Source: Adenanthera pavonina (Eukaryota > Streptophyta > Magnoliopsida > Fabales > Fabaceae). From it: a DNA stretch of 64,000 nucleotides. The notes beneath the pieces were generated by a model. It worked only from the letters and a program-made list of their open reading frames with translations, was not told where the DNA came from and did no database searches. Positions 32,502-44,318 of the stretch are shown here, piece by piece. Every line of letters starts with the position of its first letter. Position 1 is the first letter of the stretch. The position numbers were made by a program, and so were the translations under genes. The stretch is taken from contig JAIVEN010000012.1 in assembly GCA_026686845.1 (NCBI GenBank), positions 22,384,501-22,448,500 of the forward strand. Direction: 5' to 3'.

Positions 32502-35500
32502 ATGAGGAAGAAGCTGGATACTCGTTTCCCTGCTGTGAGTAATTTCTGCTTCGATTTATAATCTTTGTTTATCTTTTGTTAGTGTTATGTTGTTTGGTAG
32601 CTTGGAAACCCTTGGAAAGAGAAAGAAAATTTGCCGACTTCTACGTAGGATTCAGATTTTGGGCTGAATGTAATTAAACGTTTCTGAGTCTTGGTTTTGA
32701 ATCGCAAGTACTGTTATAATTCGAATTTACTCTATTTTCTAGGGTTTCTTTGCTTAGCTCGATCGGAATTGATAATTGAAGTAGATGGGGGTGTCGTGTG
32801 ATATTACGGAGCTGAGTGATGTTATTTTTAGGTTTTTGGCTAGGTTTGGGTTCTGAGATGAGATTTGGCAATAAAATTAGTTTATGGTTCCATTACTTGA
32901 GACTTCCCTGTCAATTTTGAGCCAACCTTTGTTAGTTGTCCTCTCCTTGGAAAGTATCACCGAAAATTAGTTTTAGGGACAAGAATATTCTAATCTGTAA
33001 GAGTTTGGATTCCCATTTCTTGTGTGACTTCTTGTTATACTCTAGAGTTTAGATTGTTAAGAGCTAATGTCTTCAGTTTTCACTTAAGTTTGCTGGCTGA
33101 TTTGGCAGCTTCATGTGACATCAGAGTGTTCATATCGAATTGCATTTCCCTTCGTCACTTTACTCATTTCAAACTAGGAAGATCCTGTGTTAATACCAGT
33201 GCTTTGTTGCATAATCCATTTCTGATACATTGTAGATATTTTGTATCCAGCAGTTATGGCCATTATACTTTCCCAGCGTACATAATATCTATAGTTAACC
33301 AAATACTTGTGGTTACTTTGTTTGATAGCCTTCTTGTATGCTTACTTTATTCTGAGAGGATTATTGATTGATTTCTCCTTATTTCCTTAAGGGGACCGAA
33401 AGTAGGTTGGTAGGGAGAGATAGATAAATAGATACTGTTAGATGTCAACTACATTTTCAGTTGAATACTGTAAACTCCTCCTCTGAAGTGCTAAAATATA
33501 GTTTAAACTTAACAGTATACTTCTACTTGTCTTATAGTTATGTAAGGAATGAAATCTTGTAAAATAATGCTTTATCTGATGAATTGATGAAACATTAATT
33601 TGCAGGCTCGGATTAAAAAGATAATGCAAGCAGATGAAGATGTTGGGAAGATAGCATTAGCAGTGCCTGTTTTAGTTTGTGAGTTCATTCAACTACTGGC
33701 TAATTTACTTTAGGCCGCCCTATTTCTTATCTTTTATATATTGGTGTTTTCTTTTCTTTTTGGTCTATCTCTTACATACTGATGATGACTTTTAACATTT
33801 TGCAGCTAAAGCTCTAGAACTGTTTTTGCAAGATCTTTGTGACCGTACATATGAAATAACTCTTCAGAGAGGAGCAAAGACCATGAGTGCATTGCATTTG
33901 TAAGTCTGGGACTATTGTGATCTGTGTTATTAATTTCTATTTTCCATGCTAGTGAATTTGATCTAAATAACATGGCATGGTCACTCTAATAGGATTCTGT
34001 TAATTTTCTTATCTTTGAATTTATTTTCTGGTGTTGATTATAGTTTTAGCTTATATATCTGATTTATGAATGGAAGGTAAAATAAAGCAGAGATGTTTTG
34101 ATGCTGTATAGAACATTTTAAAGTCAAATCCTGTGTGATTGACCAATGTTGTTTCGAAGTTATATTTTATTATACTGCAGAAGTTTATGTGCTTCAAAGT
34201 GCCTTTGCTTATTTGGGTGTAAAGTAGTTTGTAAACTTCCTTCTCCTGCTTTATTGTTTTGACTTATTTATCCTGACACTCTACCACTTATGTCTCGACC
34301 TTGATCTTTGTAATGAACTTAAATATATATTTATATCTTGTTCTTGGATTTGACTTCTGCTGCATTCAACAACAACAATAACAACCTTATCCACCATGTA
34401 ACTTCTGCTGCATTAATTGGATTAATTTGTAATAGCAATTAAAATGGAAAGTTAAGTCCAGCACATCAAAACAACATCATAAAATGGAGTAAGAAAGACA
34501 CTTGATAGCCATCTCCTCAATTGATTCCAATGAAGAAACCTGTCTGTATGACCTGCCTCAATCTTATTTTCTGTCTGGATGCTCCAGTATTCTGTAATTT
34601 TTTTTTGGGTGCATGTTGTTTTGACAATATTCTTCTGAACTCACTTTTCTTTCATTTGCTTGAGCTTTGTTTGATGTATGTCCAAGCTTAATGCATGATA
34701 ACATTGTTTGGGCTTCCATGAATCTAGATGGTCACATGAAATTCAACTTTATAATTTACTTTTGCTTTTCTTTTTTTTATTGGGACAACTACAAATATAC
34801 ACACACACACCCCACTCACACACTCAAGATGGCAATTTGCCATCGGTGGGACTTGATCCCACGACTCCCTCCACTCAAGGGGTATTGATGTCACTAGGCC
34901 ATTGGCATTTACTTTTGCTTCATTATGCTCTTTTATCGTACATAAATGTTGAAAGTGCAATTTCTATTTAATATGCTGATTTGCATAACTGTCTTGTGAT
35001 GGTTGGAGAGATGTGCACACCAAAATGATCAAACTAGTACACACAAACACACATGTAGAGTTTTCCATGCTCTACTTACTAGATGATTTTATATGATTAA
35101 TTGACATTGTAAAACTCTTCATGCTGATGGTAGTAGACCCAAATTGAGTCCTATTATATATATACACGAATATTTTACCCATTGAAGGAAGTCTTTCTTT
35201 ACAAGAAGTGTAATATTCAGGACACCTATACTTATGATATGATGTTGTTTCTCTTTGTTTCCTCCCCAACTCATTTTAACATATATTACAAAATCCATTA
35301 TAACCAGTGGTATATCTGAATTGCAGAAAACATTGTGTGCAAAGCTATAATGTCTTTGATTTTCTGAAGGATGTTGTCAGCAGGGTTCCTGACTATGGCC
35401 ATGGGCATGGGCATGGACATGGCCATTCTGAGACTGGTGCTGATGATCGTGTCATTCCAAGGAGAAGGTTTGAAACTGCTCACATTTTTCTCCTTAAAAT

Positions 35501-36709
35501 TATAATTGATTTATGCATATAAGTATTTGATGTGCTTAATAATGCTATTTTGAACCAGGAAAGCGGCAAATGATGATTGCCATGATAGTGATGATGACTC
35601 TAAGAGAAGCAAGATGGTAATTGCACTTTTCCTGATAGTTACATCCAAATGTTTACTTTCTTCCTTAAGTTTATGTTAAAGGCTTTTTCTTTTTCTTTTT
35701 TCTTTTTGTTTTTTGTTTTTTGTGTTGTGTGCGTGCTATATATATATATGCATGCTTTTTTTCAGGTAAGATTCTCTAAATTTGTTATTGAGACTTATCT
35801 TAGATTCATTATTAAACCTGCATTTTTGTTTATGACCAACTTTTGCCTTCCTTAACATAATGTGCTTGTATCCTACTTTGTTACGGAAAAAGAAGGTTCC
35901 TTTATTATTGCACATTTTTTTTAATGAGAACTTGTCTATTCGTTTTCTTCGCACAATCTTTCACCTAATACAGTCAATATTTCACCTTTGACCTCATTCT
36001 TTCAAATTGTATCTTGTCTGGCACCCCACGTGTGCAGAAAGCAAAATTTCTTTATTTTGCTCAATAACTGTTGTTTTCAGTGTTTTTAGTCATTTTATGA
36101 ACCACGGGACAGACCTAAAGTATAGAAGGACATGTCTTGCAAGTAAATTGCTCAATGTTTAGGAGTCCCTTAATCTAGGACTTCAATATTTTCTTGGGGG
36201 TTAATCATGTTTTTCTTTTATTGCAGCTTGAGTTTGGCCATACTGGCAGTACTGGTAGGGGAAGAGGCCGAGGTAGAGGGAGAGGTCGTGGTCGAGGGGC
36301 TCGAAATGTTGAACGAGAAAGAGAGACCCATCGTCATGAGCTTGAAACCGAACCTTGTACTTCTGCTCTGAATAACGGCAACGATAATCCTGATACAAAT
36401 GTGGCAATTGATAATGGTTCAGAGCCAAAGGAGTTACCAAAAGAGAATAATGCAATTCCTGTTGAAGGCGCTCAGTCTCTCCGTAACATTGATCTGAATG
36501 CCAACTTGAATGAAAACGAGGACAAAAATGCCAGCACGGTGGTAGCTGATGCCCCTTTGCCTGATCCTCCAAAACCTGAGACCAAGCATGAAGAAATCCC
36601 TGGCTGGTCTCTTTCTGATGTGGACAAGATGGTCATTGACTCTATGCAGCTTGGACACCTTGGTAGGCAAATAGAAGAGGATGAGGAAGATTATGATGAA
36701 GAAGGGTAA
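32502..36709 (+). CDS. NF-YC11: NC2-alpha / DRAP1-type transcription corepressor (histone fold), six coding exons
   Basis: Coding exons 32502-32534, 33606-33678, 33806-33899, 35327-35467, 35559-35616 and 36227-36709, all with GT-AG introns and compatible phases, give 293 residues. The N-terminal histone fold (MRKKLDTRFPA, then ARIKKIMQADEDVGKIALAV, LFLQDLCDRTYEITLQRGAK and VQSYNVFDFLKDVV) is that of NC2-alpha/Dr1-associated protein. It pairs with NC2-beta (Dr1) on TBP and blocks TFIIA/TFIIB recruitment in the nucleus; plant homologues are also named NF-YC11. After the fold come a His-Gly run (YGHGHGHGHGHS), an acidic/basic patch with KRSK, a long Arg-Gly tract (residues about 140-160) and an acidic C-terminus (EEDEEDYDEEG). 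The long tail is typical of plant members. Some other NF-YC proteins share the fold, but the IKKIMQADEDVGKIA signature fits NC2-alpha. The 5' leader has upstream ORFs. Confidence 0.93.
34785..34910 (-). mobile_element. tRNA-derived SINE, copy 2, in intron 3 of the NC2-alpha gene
   Basis: Same family and orientation as 17425-17560. On the minus strand: TGGCCTAGTGACATC (A-box type), then CGTGGGATCAAGTCCC (B-box type) and a tail ending in (GT)n TATATTTGTAGTTGTCCC. The (CA)n run at 34799-34812 on plus is part of the tail. Confidence 0.65.
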
Positions 36710-37190
36710 ATATTGAACTCCTATGGGGGATTTAGATCAAATGGAAAAGCGTATTAAGATTATGTCATTTCCAATGCTAGTATGACTATCATGCAGTAGA
36801 TAGCAAAACATGCTCCTAGCTGTAGGTTCCAAAAAAGGTCCTAATCCCTTTTTTGTTCCTGGCTTGTCTCTATTTCCTATTATCTGTTGTAGCAAATATA
36901 GCTTTCTCTTAACCAAAATGTTAGATTTATGTACTTTTAGGCCCTGAATGAACGGAGCTGTGGGGACGACCTTGCTAATGCTGCTGGGTGAAACCCAGAA
37001 CTCAACTCTGCAATATTGGAATGCAAATACCAAATAGTATTAACATTAACGGTTTGAAGGAGTTCTTTTAACAACAAAACTTGGATACAACGTTTGTGTG
37101 ATATCAAGTTTTTCATTAAAACTGATTAGTGGAGACTTGATGATAACTTAATATGAAGTCTCTATATAATATATTGTCTGCCATGATTCG
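36710..37190 (+). other. 3' UTR and downstream flank of the NC2-alpha gene
   Basis: Follows the stop at 36707-36709. No strong AATAAA was picked out; the transcript probably ends within a few hundred bases. No other gene is visible. Confidence 0.4.
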
Positions 37191-37194
37191 CTTT

Positions 37195-37570
37195 CTTGCT
37201 TAGCAAAGAAGAACTTAGTACCCAAGTCTTGATGGTCAGAGATATAGAAATAACACGAATTACATCAGTGGGGATAAAGATCCCATTCTATGTTGCTGCA
37301 AGCAGTGAACTAGCGTCATGTGATCTAGCTCCGTGTCCAGAAACCGAAAAGGATATCTGTATTATGTACGCCATTTAGCTAAAGCATCAACTACAGAGTA
37401 GAGTTGCCCTCACGTGGGACCCATTGAAGAATCACGCTCCAATCTTTCGCAAGCATTCTGTGAATTTCAATCATAACATTACCCTTGGTAAAAAAAAAAA
37501 ATCATAACATTACCGAAGCCCCAAGTACATGCAGAATTCCTAAGTTTAGGGTTAAGGTTATGTTGTAAGG
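37195..37570 (-). pseudogene. LINE RNase H 3' fragment
   Basis: On the minus strand this reads NVMIEIHRMLAKDWSVILQW then VPREGNSTL and, after a frame change, VVDALAKW. This is the end of the RNase H domain found in plant LINE polyproteins. Stops follow. A short poly-A-tailed insertion with its own duplication (37469-37514) interrupts the fragment. No upstream domains are present. Confidence 0.6.
37469..37514 (+). repeat. Micro-retroposon: poly-A insert flanked by a 15-base direct repeat
   Basis: AATCATAACATTACC occurs at 37469-37483 and again at 37500-37514. Between them is only CTTGGT plus a run of A. This is what an extremely 5'-truncated retroposition would leave: target duplication on both sides and a tail with almost no body. 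Confidence 0.55.
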
Positions 37571-37719
37571 ACGAAAAACATAATCAGTCCTTCCCCATGT
37601 ACGCAGGTGGGTGTGTTTCGTGAAGAAGCACAAAGACACGAAGAGAACAAGACTAACAGCTTTGTTTTTTGATTGAATACACATTAAAATCAAAAGAGGG
37701 CATTAAAGTGGAGATTAGA

Positions 37720-38045
37720 ATGTGTGTTTGAATTACCTTATCCATAATTAATTATAAGAATATGTAATTATGATAAAAGTGATTTGTGTTTAGATATTTT
37801 TACTTCATAAATAATTTTAAATAAATAAATGTATTTAGATTTTAAAAATTTAAATAATTATTAGATGAATAAAGAGAAAAAAAATAATTACAAGAAAATA
37901 AATGATTACTATAGGCACAAAGAAAAAATTTTCTCTGATAATTATTTATTTAAAATATAAGTATTTATAGAAAAGATGTTAGCCAGCTTTTCCATATAAT
38001 TAATTATCAGATTTCCATTACTGATTATGCATCCAATCCAAACAA
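37720..38045. mobile_element. Possible MITE downstream of the NC2-alpha gene
   Basis: The left end GTGTGTTTGAATTACCTTAT is matched on the opposite strand of the right end (38025-38045) by GTTTGTTTGGATTGGATGCA; both continue into TAAT/ATAATTA words. The interior is AT-rich and non-coding. No clean target duplication was found. Confidence 0.4.
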
Positions 38046-38106
38046 ACTCAGACTAGTTACAGAACATGAAACTCAGCATGAACCAAAGAGAGACAAAATA
38101 TAGAGC

Positions 38107-39280
38107 TTATGGAGATGGAGACCAATACATTCCACTATCTTCAACGTCCCACTTGTCCTCATAAGCATCAATTTGATAACCACCATATTCTCCCATCTCA
38201 CCCACCATGAATTGCCAGGCCAAATCATCAAGAAACTCTGCGCATATCATTTTCATTTCCTCCCATACAATTCCATCTCCGTCATAATGGTCCGAAGCGA
38301 GCGACCCCACGACCCTCACTTCTGGCAACTTGTGCTTCCGAACAAAGTCTCCAAGTTGATCATCCCAACACCCCCCAGATCCAAAAATTCAAGCTTTCGA
38401 CAACCACTCAGTATTTGACGAAGCCCCTGTGTGGTTATCACATGGCAAGCCATTTCAAGGTACTTGAGATTGGGCATGGTGGAAGCAATCGCCACTGCCT
38501 CGTCGTCTTGGAAAGGCATGTCTCCAGTATCCCATGACTTCATGTTCCTGCTCATGTTCCTGCACAGCCCCTCCAGCAGCTTGCAATTCTTCCCAATTAC
38601 TTCAAGCCCACGCGCACTCATCTTCATACAATAGCTCACGTTTAGAAAAGAAATCAACGAAAGCCTTCCTGCAATCTGTTCCATTATGGAATCACCCATG
38701 TTGCACTTCTGTAGTATCAATGTCTGGAGTCACCCCGCACTTGCATAACAAAAAAAACCATATAAGAAACCCCAATAGTGTCAATTGATTCACTTAAAGG
38801 TGGCAACAATAAAACAATGTTTAAAGAATGCGGGTGAAGTTTAATTTGTGATTATAGATGAGGGCATAAGACTCAAGAGTTAAATATGTAAATCTAGACA
38901 GCGATCATCAATCTCACGAAATGGGTAAGGAGAATTTTAACAAAAATTGCGCAAAATATGCGTACTTGTCAGCAATGAAATTGATGATGGAATCATATTG
39001 GAGACCGGAAACAGAGAGCATGTTAAGTGAACCTGAGCTTCTGGAGATTAGCATCTCCACCATTCTATGTAGCTGGTCAGGCTGGCAATTGTCGCTCCAT
39101 TTGAGAAGGTCTATCTCTTGCCAGCAAATTGGTCCACTCACTGCTTTGGCCCACGATTTGCAAACCCTGGAGATCACAGTTACTCTCTCATGGGCTGAGA
39201 CTTTGCTAAATATTAGCCCTAGTGCGTCCGCTATCAATTCATCCCAACTTGGATATTCCCACTTCCATCATCCTTCTTAT
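38107..39280 (-). pseudogene. FBW2: FBW2-like F-box/LRR protein pseudogene
   Basis: Two coding exons of an FBW2-type F-box protein (substrate receptor of SCF ubiquitin ligases; Arabidopsis FBW2 targets AGO1). Exon 1, about 39280-38966, encodes WDELIADALGLIFSKVSAHE and CWQEIDLLKWSDNCQPDQLH. Exon 2, 38739-38107, has leucine-rich repeat segments (LSLISFLNVSYC, LEVIGKNCKLLEGLCRNM, LKYLEMACHVITT, LEFLDLGG) and ends DSGMYWSPSP. Lesions: (1) with the natural splice, a TGA at 38732-38730 replaces the Ser expected before LQTL; (2) a one-base frame change near 38340, between GGVGMINLET and KLPEVRVVGS; (3) the WDEL frame has no in-frame ATG upstream, suggesting another frame change near 39270. A copia element sits just upstream. 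An alternative acceptor (CCAG at about 38727) could skip lesion 1 but not lesion 2. Confidence 0.8.
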
Positions 39281-39309
39281 TTCCTCAACCAAAATGGAAA
39301 ATTTTGTTT

Positions 39310-39314
39310 GTGGT
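39310..39314. repeat. Left target-site duplication of the copia element (GTGGT)
   Basis: GTGGT directly precedes the LTR start TGTCAG at 39315 and is repeated at 44314-44318 directly after the other LTR. Confidence 0.9.
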
Positions 39315-39573
39315 TGTCAGATTCAGAAGAAAGAGAAAGAAGGAGAAACTCAGAAGCAATTGTAAGAATTTGCTTGATCATCTTCACTATACAGAGAGCA
39401 ATATATACACGGGAAAGAGAGGTCGGGGGAATAATTACAATTAAAGAATATCAATCTGAATCCCGAAAGAAAAGGAAACTGAAGAGGAAAAAAGGAAATC
39501 TAAAATAATTACAATCAAATCAAATCAAATCATATCAATTATAATTAACAAATCATATCAATTATAATTAACA
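39315..39573 (-). repeat. 3' LTR of the copia element, with a 23-base tandem duplication
   Basis: On plus it begins TGTCAGATTC and its last 23 bases (AATCATATCAATTATAATTA ACA) occur twice in tandem at the polypurine side; the other LTR has one copy. This makes it 259 bases against 236. Confidence 0.85.
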
Positions 39574-39699
39574 TCTCCCCTCAAACTCAAGATGGGGGAA
39601 TGACAACCATTTTGAGTTTGTCTACTAAAAGTTGAAAGCGGCTTGGATTATAGGACTTGGTAAACAAGTCAGCTGGTTGATCAGCAGTCCAGATGGGAA

Positions 39700-42600
39700 G
39701 AAGTTTTAGAATGCCTCAGGTAACATGCTGCCTAGTGAAGTGACAATTAATTTAAATATGCTTAGTCCTCTCATGAAAGACATCATTGTGAGCAATCTGC
39801 ATAGCACTCTGATTATCACAATAAAGAGTAGTAGGAGAGGTTTGGCAAATGCCCATGTCTTCAAGTAACCATCTAAGCCAGAGTATTTCAAAGGTAGTGT
39901 CTGCTAGTGCTCGATATTCAGATTTAGTGCTAGATCGAGAAGCCAAGGTTTGCTTCTTACTCCGCCATGAAATAAGAGAGGTACCGAGAAATATGCAAAA
40001 TCCTGTGGTAGAGCGACGATCAGTATGATCACCGCCCCAATCAGCATCATAATAAGCCTGTAAGGTAAGATGTAAGGTGGTGGAGAAATGTAGACCATGG
40101 GATAGAGTGCCATTAATATATCGAAGAATGCGAAGAACCGCTGCATAATGAGTAGTACGTGGTGTTGACATAAATTGACTAACAATATGAACAGCATAAG
40201 CTATATCAAGACGAGTTACGGTGAGATATATGAGATTTCCAACCAACTCACGGTATAGAGTAGGATTATCCAGCGGAGTGCCATCAGTAGGTGTAAACCT
40301 AGCATTGGGCTCAATAGGAGTTTTCTCAGTTTGATCATCAGAAATTTGAGCTTTGGAAATCAACTCAGAGGCGTACTTAACTTGAGAAAGAGAAATACCA
40401 TCAGTCAGTGTCAATACTTCTAACCCAAGAAAGTAACTTAAGTGCCCAAGGTTCTTCATTTCGAAGTGTTGCCCGAGAAAATTTTGGAGTTCCTGAATAC
40501 CTATGGAGTCATCACCAGTAATGATCATATCATCAACATATAAAAGTAATAGAACAATCCCTCAATTAGTTCTATGAATAAAGAGTGCAATGTCGTGGGG
40601 GCTACATGAGAATCCAAGTTGATTTATTGTAGAACTAAATTTGGCAAACCAAGCACGTGGAGCCTGTTTAAGACCATAGAGAGCTCGACGAAGATGACAG
40701 ACATTGTTTCCCGAGTAAAGATAGCCAGGTGGAGGTTTCATGTATACCTCTTCCTCTAAGTCACCATTCAAAAAAGCATTTTTGACATCCATTTGATGAA
40801 GAGCCCATTACTTTGCAGCAGCAATGGCAAGTAGACTTCTGACTGATGTAATACGAGCAACCGGAGCAAATGTCTTCTCATAATCTATGCCATACTCTTG
40901 AGTAAAGCCTCTAAGCGAGCCTTGTATCGCTCTACAGACCCATCAGAATGAGTTTTTATTTTGTAGATCCATCTGCTCCCCACGAGAGTTTTATCTGGTG
41001 GAAGCTCAACCAAATCTCAAGTGTGCATTTTCTCTAAAGCCTGTAATTCGTCTTGCATTGCTTGCTGCCAATGAGGGTCACTAGAGGCTTCTTTAAAGGA
41101 ATGAGGTTCATGTAAAGAGAGTATGATAGAAAAGCAATGATAATAACGAAGATAAGAAGGAAGATGTCTTACTCTTGTAGAACAAGTGGTGGAAGATGAA
41201 GGCATGTCGGGTGCAAGATCTTCAAGAGGGGTAGGATCATTGGTGAGGGGCGAATCATTAGACGTAATGGGAACCTGATCTAAAATTTCAGTACATGTGT
41301 CACTTGGAAAAAGATCAGCAAAAAGGTTGATAAAAAGAGAAGATGAGGTCGATGGAATGGAAGAAAATTGGGATAGACTAGAAAACATGACATGTTCCCA
41401 AAACACAACATGGCGAGAAATGCAAATGCAATGAGATAGGGGATCCTAACAATGATACCCTTTATGCTCAGAATCATAACCTAAGAAACAACAAACTCGT
41501 GCTTGGGCCTGGAGTTTTGTGAACTCATGGGAAAGGAGAAGAACAAAACAAGTGCAACCAAAAACTTTAAACATAGTATAATCAGGGGGTGTACCATAGA
41601 GATGTTCAAAAGGAGAGATATGACCAAGTACAGAGGAAGGAATATGATTGATAACATAAACAGCTATAAGAGCTGCTTCTCCCCAAAAACGCTCAGGACA
41701 AGATGATGAGATAAAAAGAGCACGAACAGTGTCAAGAATGTGACGGTGTTTTCGCTCAGCTCTACCATTTTATTAGGAGGTATAAGGACAAGAGTATTGT
41801 GAGAGAGTACCCTCTGCATCAAGGAAACTAAGGAGTTGGGAGTCACGATATTCCATAGCATTATCACGCCTAAAAACCTTGATATTTCTGGAAAACTGAG
41901 TACGAATCATATTTGCAAACTTAATATAAATCGCAGACAATTCAGAATGAGCTTTCATCACATATATCCAGGTAAAACGTGAATAATCATCAATAAATAT
42001 CACAAAATAACGTGATCCTCCCATGGAGGAAGTAGGAGCAGGGCCTCAACTATCAGAGTGGATTAAATCAAAAGGAGACTCAGAAACATAAGTACTTTTA
42101 TTAAAAGACAATGCTGGTTGTTTTGCAGTCTGACAAGAAACACATTCTAAAGATTTTTCAATAACATTGCCTAAAAGTCCATTTGAAATTAAAGATGACA
42201 ATTTATTGATGGAGCAGTGACCAAGATGATAATGCCACAACTCAAAAGAAGAGGCAGGGGAAGCAGCACATAATCGAGTTGATTTTGAAAGAGGAATATG
42301 CAAGGAATTCAGCTCGAACATACGTTTAACTGTACACCCCGTTCCAACAATCTGTCCCATCCGAGGATCCTGCACACGACAACCATTAGAGGAGAAGATG
42401 ACATCATAACCAAGGTCAACTAACTGGCTAACAGATATAAGATTGAAAGAAATAGCAGGAACATAATAAAGATCATCAAGAGATAGGTTTGACAAAGAAA
42501 TAGAACCAGTATGACTAACAGACATCAATGAACCATCAGCAATGTTGATTGGAGGGGTAGTGGTACTAGGAGACCAAGAAGAAAAGATCTGTGACTGACT

Positions 42601-43677
42601 AGTCATATGATTATAGCAAGCAGAATCAAAATACCAAGAGGGGTTACCTGAGGGAGTAGCTAAAGTAATAGGTGGAGAGGAGGTACCAGCAAGTAATTGC
42701 TTGAGAAGAGCCTCAAGATCACTGGAGATTGGTGGAGTGGATACATCGTTGGTAGTAGCTGTAGAAAAAGCAGGCTTGGGTGGTTGACTGGATCGTGAGA
42801 AATTTCTATTCTGATCAGATCTGGGAGGACGAGTAAGGCAATGCTCAATGACATGACCATTCTTCTTACAGTATCGGCATAGGAGAGAGGGGCAGTTTGC
42901 AGCAATATGACCCTTCTTCTTACAAGTGCGACATTCAATCAGAGGACACTTAGAAAATGCATGAGTGACTGAGGACAACAATGACAAAGTTTGGAATTCT
43001 TCTCAGTCACAGCAAATGCCATGTCAGTGTTATGTCTTAATAGTCCCAATCTAGTTTCTTCATATTTTAACCGAGGAAGTGTATCCTCAAGAGTAGAAAG
43101 TGGGCTCTGATGCAGTAAAGAGGCTCGTACAGGCTCAAAGTCGTCAGTTAATGCCATTAGAAAGTGAATGAGTCTAAGACGATCATGATAAGAGACAAAG
43201 GCATTAGTGTCATTGTCGCACTTGAATGTTGGCTTAGAGTATGCCAATTGATCCCAAATAAACTCCATTTTTGCAAGAAACTCATAAACAGGGTGGCTAG
43301 GTTCTTGTTTCAAAGCACTCAAATCTTTCTGAAGCTGAAATTGGTTAGAAAGATCAGAGGACGTATAACGACTGGTAAGATGATCCCATACCTCTTTGGC
43401 AGTCTCATAACACCCAAACTGTTGATTGATGCTGTTGATGGAAGTGTTCCGAAACCATGTGATAATTTGATGATTTTTACTGTCCCATTCTTCCAAATGC
43501 TCAGCAAATTTAGCGGCCATTTCTGATTCAGAGCGAATAGGATATTGAATGTCACCTGTGACATATCGCCATAATTTGCGACCTTTGAGAAACCCTCGCA
43601 TGCTCTCTAACTAGTGACGATAGTTAGATCCATTAAGAAGTACAGAAATCAGCTGTGAAACGTCATTTTTATCCATG
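39700..43677 (-). pseudogene. Copia gag-pol polyprotein, interrupted
   Basis: Domains in minus-strand order: gag (from ATG at 43677; GFLKGRKLWRYVTGD near 43590), CCHC knuckle (CRTCKKKGHIAANCPS near 42920, second CRYCKKNGHVIEHC), protease (WYFDSACYNHMT near 42630), GAG-pre-integrase and HHCC (WHYHLGHCSINK, CVSCQTAK near 42140), integrase core (FVIFIDDYSRFTWIY near 42000), reverse transcriptase (MDVKNAFLNGDLEEEVYMKP near 40790 and YVDDMI near 40525) and RNase H (YCDNQSAMQIAHN near 39815). Breaks: stops in gag near 43615, after gag a frame change near 42980, stops near 42043, 41775, 40560 and 39755, and further disruption around 40800-41020. Coding capacity is lost, though LTR and priming sites remain. 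Confidence 0.9.
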
Positions 43678-44077
43678 ATAGTAGTAGAAATAAAAAAAGG
43701 AGAAGGATTTTGCAAAAATAGAGGCCAAAAATGAAAAGAACACACCCAAAAACCTTAGGAACCAATTCAACTCGTTCAGAACTCGGTCTAGAAAGCAGTG
43801 ACTCGGACAGACAAAGAAAACTGAACGTTTTGACGAGCAGCGGCGGTCTGGTGGCGCGTGGGGTGTCTGATCACCATGAAAATATGACAGCAACATCACG
43901 AGACATTGATGAACAAGGCGGTCAGGCGCGTGTGGTGGTTTGGCTTCAGTAGAGACACAAAACGGAGATAAACAGTGGCTGAATCAGAGTACAACGGAGG
44001 GAAAATGTCAGATCTGAATTGTCCTCGGAGAATAAACAATCAGACGCAGAGTAACTGGAAGGAAATCTTTGATGCCA

Positions 44078-44313
44078 TGTCAGATTCAGAAGAAAGAGAA
44101 AGAAGGAGAAACTTAGAAGCAATTGTAAGAACTTGCTTGATCATCTTCACTATACAGAGAGCAATATATACACGGGAAAGAGAGATCAGGGGAATAATTA
44201 CAATTAAAGAATATCAATCTGAATCCCTAAAGAAAAGGAAACTGAAGAGGAAAAAGGGAAATCTAAAATAATTACAATCAAATCAAATCAAATCATATCA
44301 ATTATAATTAACA
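44078..44313 (-). repeat. 5' LTR of the copia element
   Basis: 236 bases, TGTCAGATTC...TTAACA on plus, about 97% identical to 39315-39550. Followed by the GTGGT target duplication (44314-44318). Confidence 0.9.
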
Positions 44314-44318
44314 GTGGT

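Larger units (their letters stand above)
39315..44313 (-). mobile_element. Ty1/copia LTR retrotransposon, complete but with broken polyprotein
   Basis: About 5.0 kb, bounded by LTRs (39315-39573 and 44078-44313) and a GTGGT duplication. On the minus strand: 5' LTR, primer site TGGCATCAAAG (44077-44067, a changed initiator-Met type), gag, protease, integrase, reverse transcriptase, RNase H, a polypurine tract (GAGTTTGAGGGGAGA ending at 39574) and 3' LTR. The two LTRs differ at about six of 236 aligned positions by eye, so the insertion is fairly recent. It lies in the upstream intron or leader of the FBW2-like pseudogene, opposite to no other gene. Confidence 0.93.

Noticed and set aside
36201..36670. 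Minus-strand frames opposite the last NC2-alpha exon
   Set aside because: Antisense shadows of the Arg-Gly and acidic-rich exon.
38921..39508. Plus-strand frame of 195 codons
   Set aside because: It is the antisense of the FBW2-like exon running on into the copia LTR; not a gene.
43731..44271. Plus-strand frames in the copia leader and LTR
   Set aside because: Antisense to gag and LTR; no gene on this strand.
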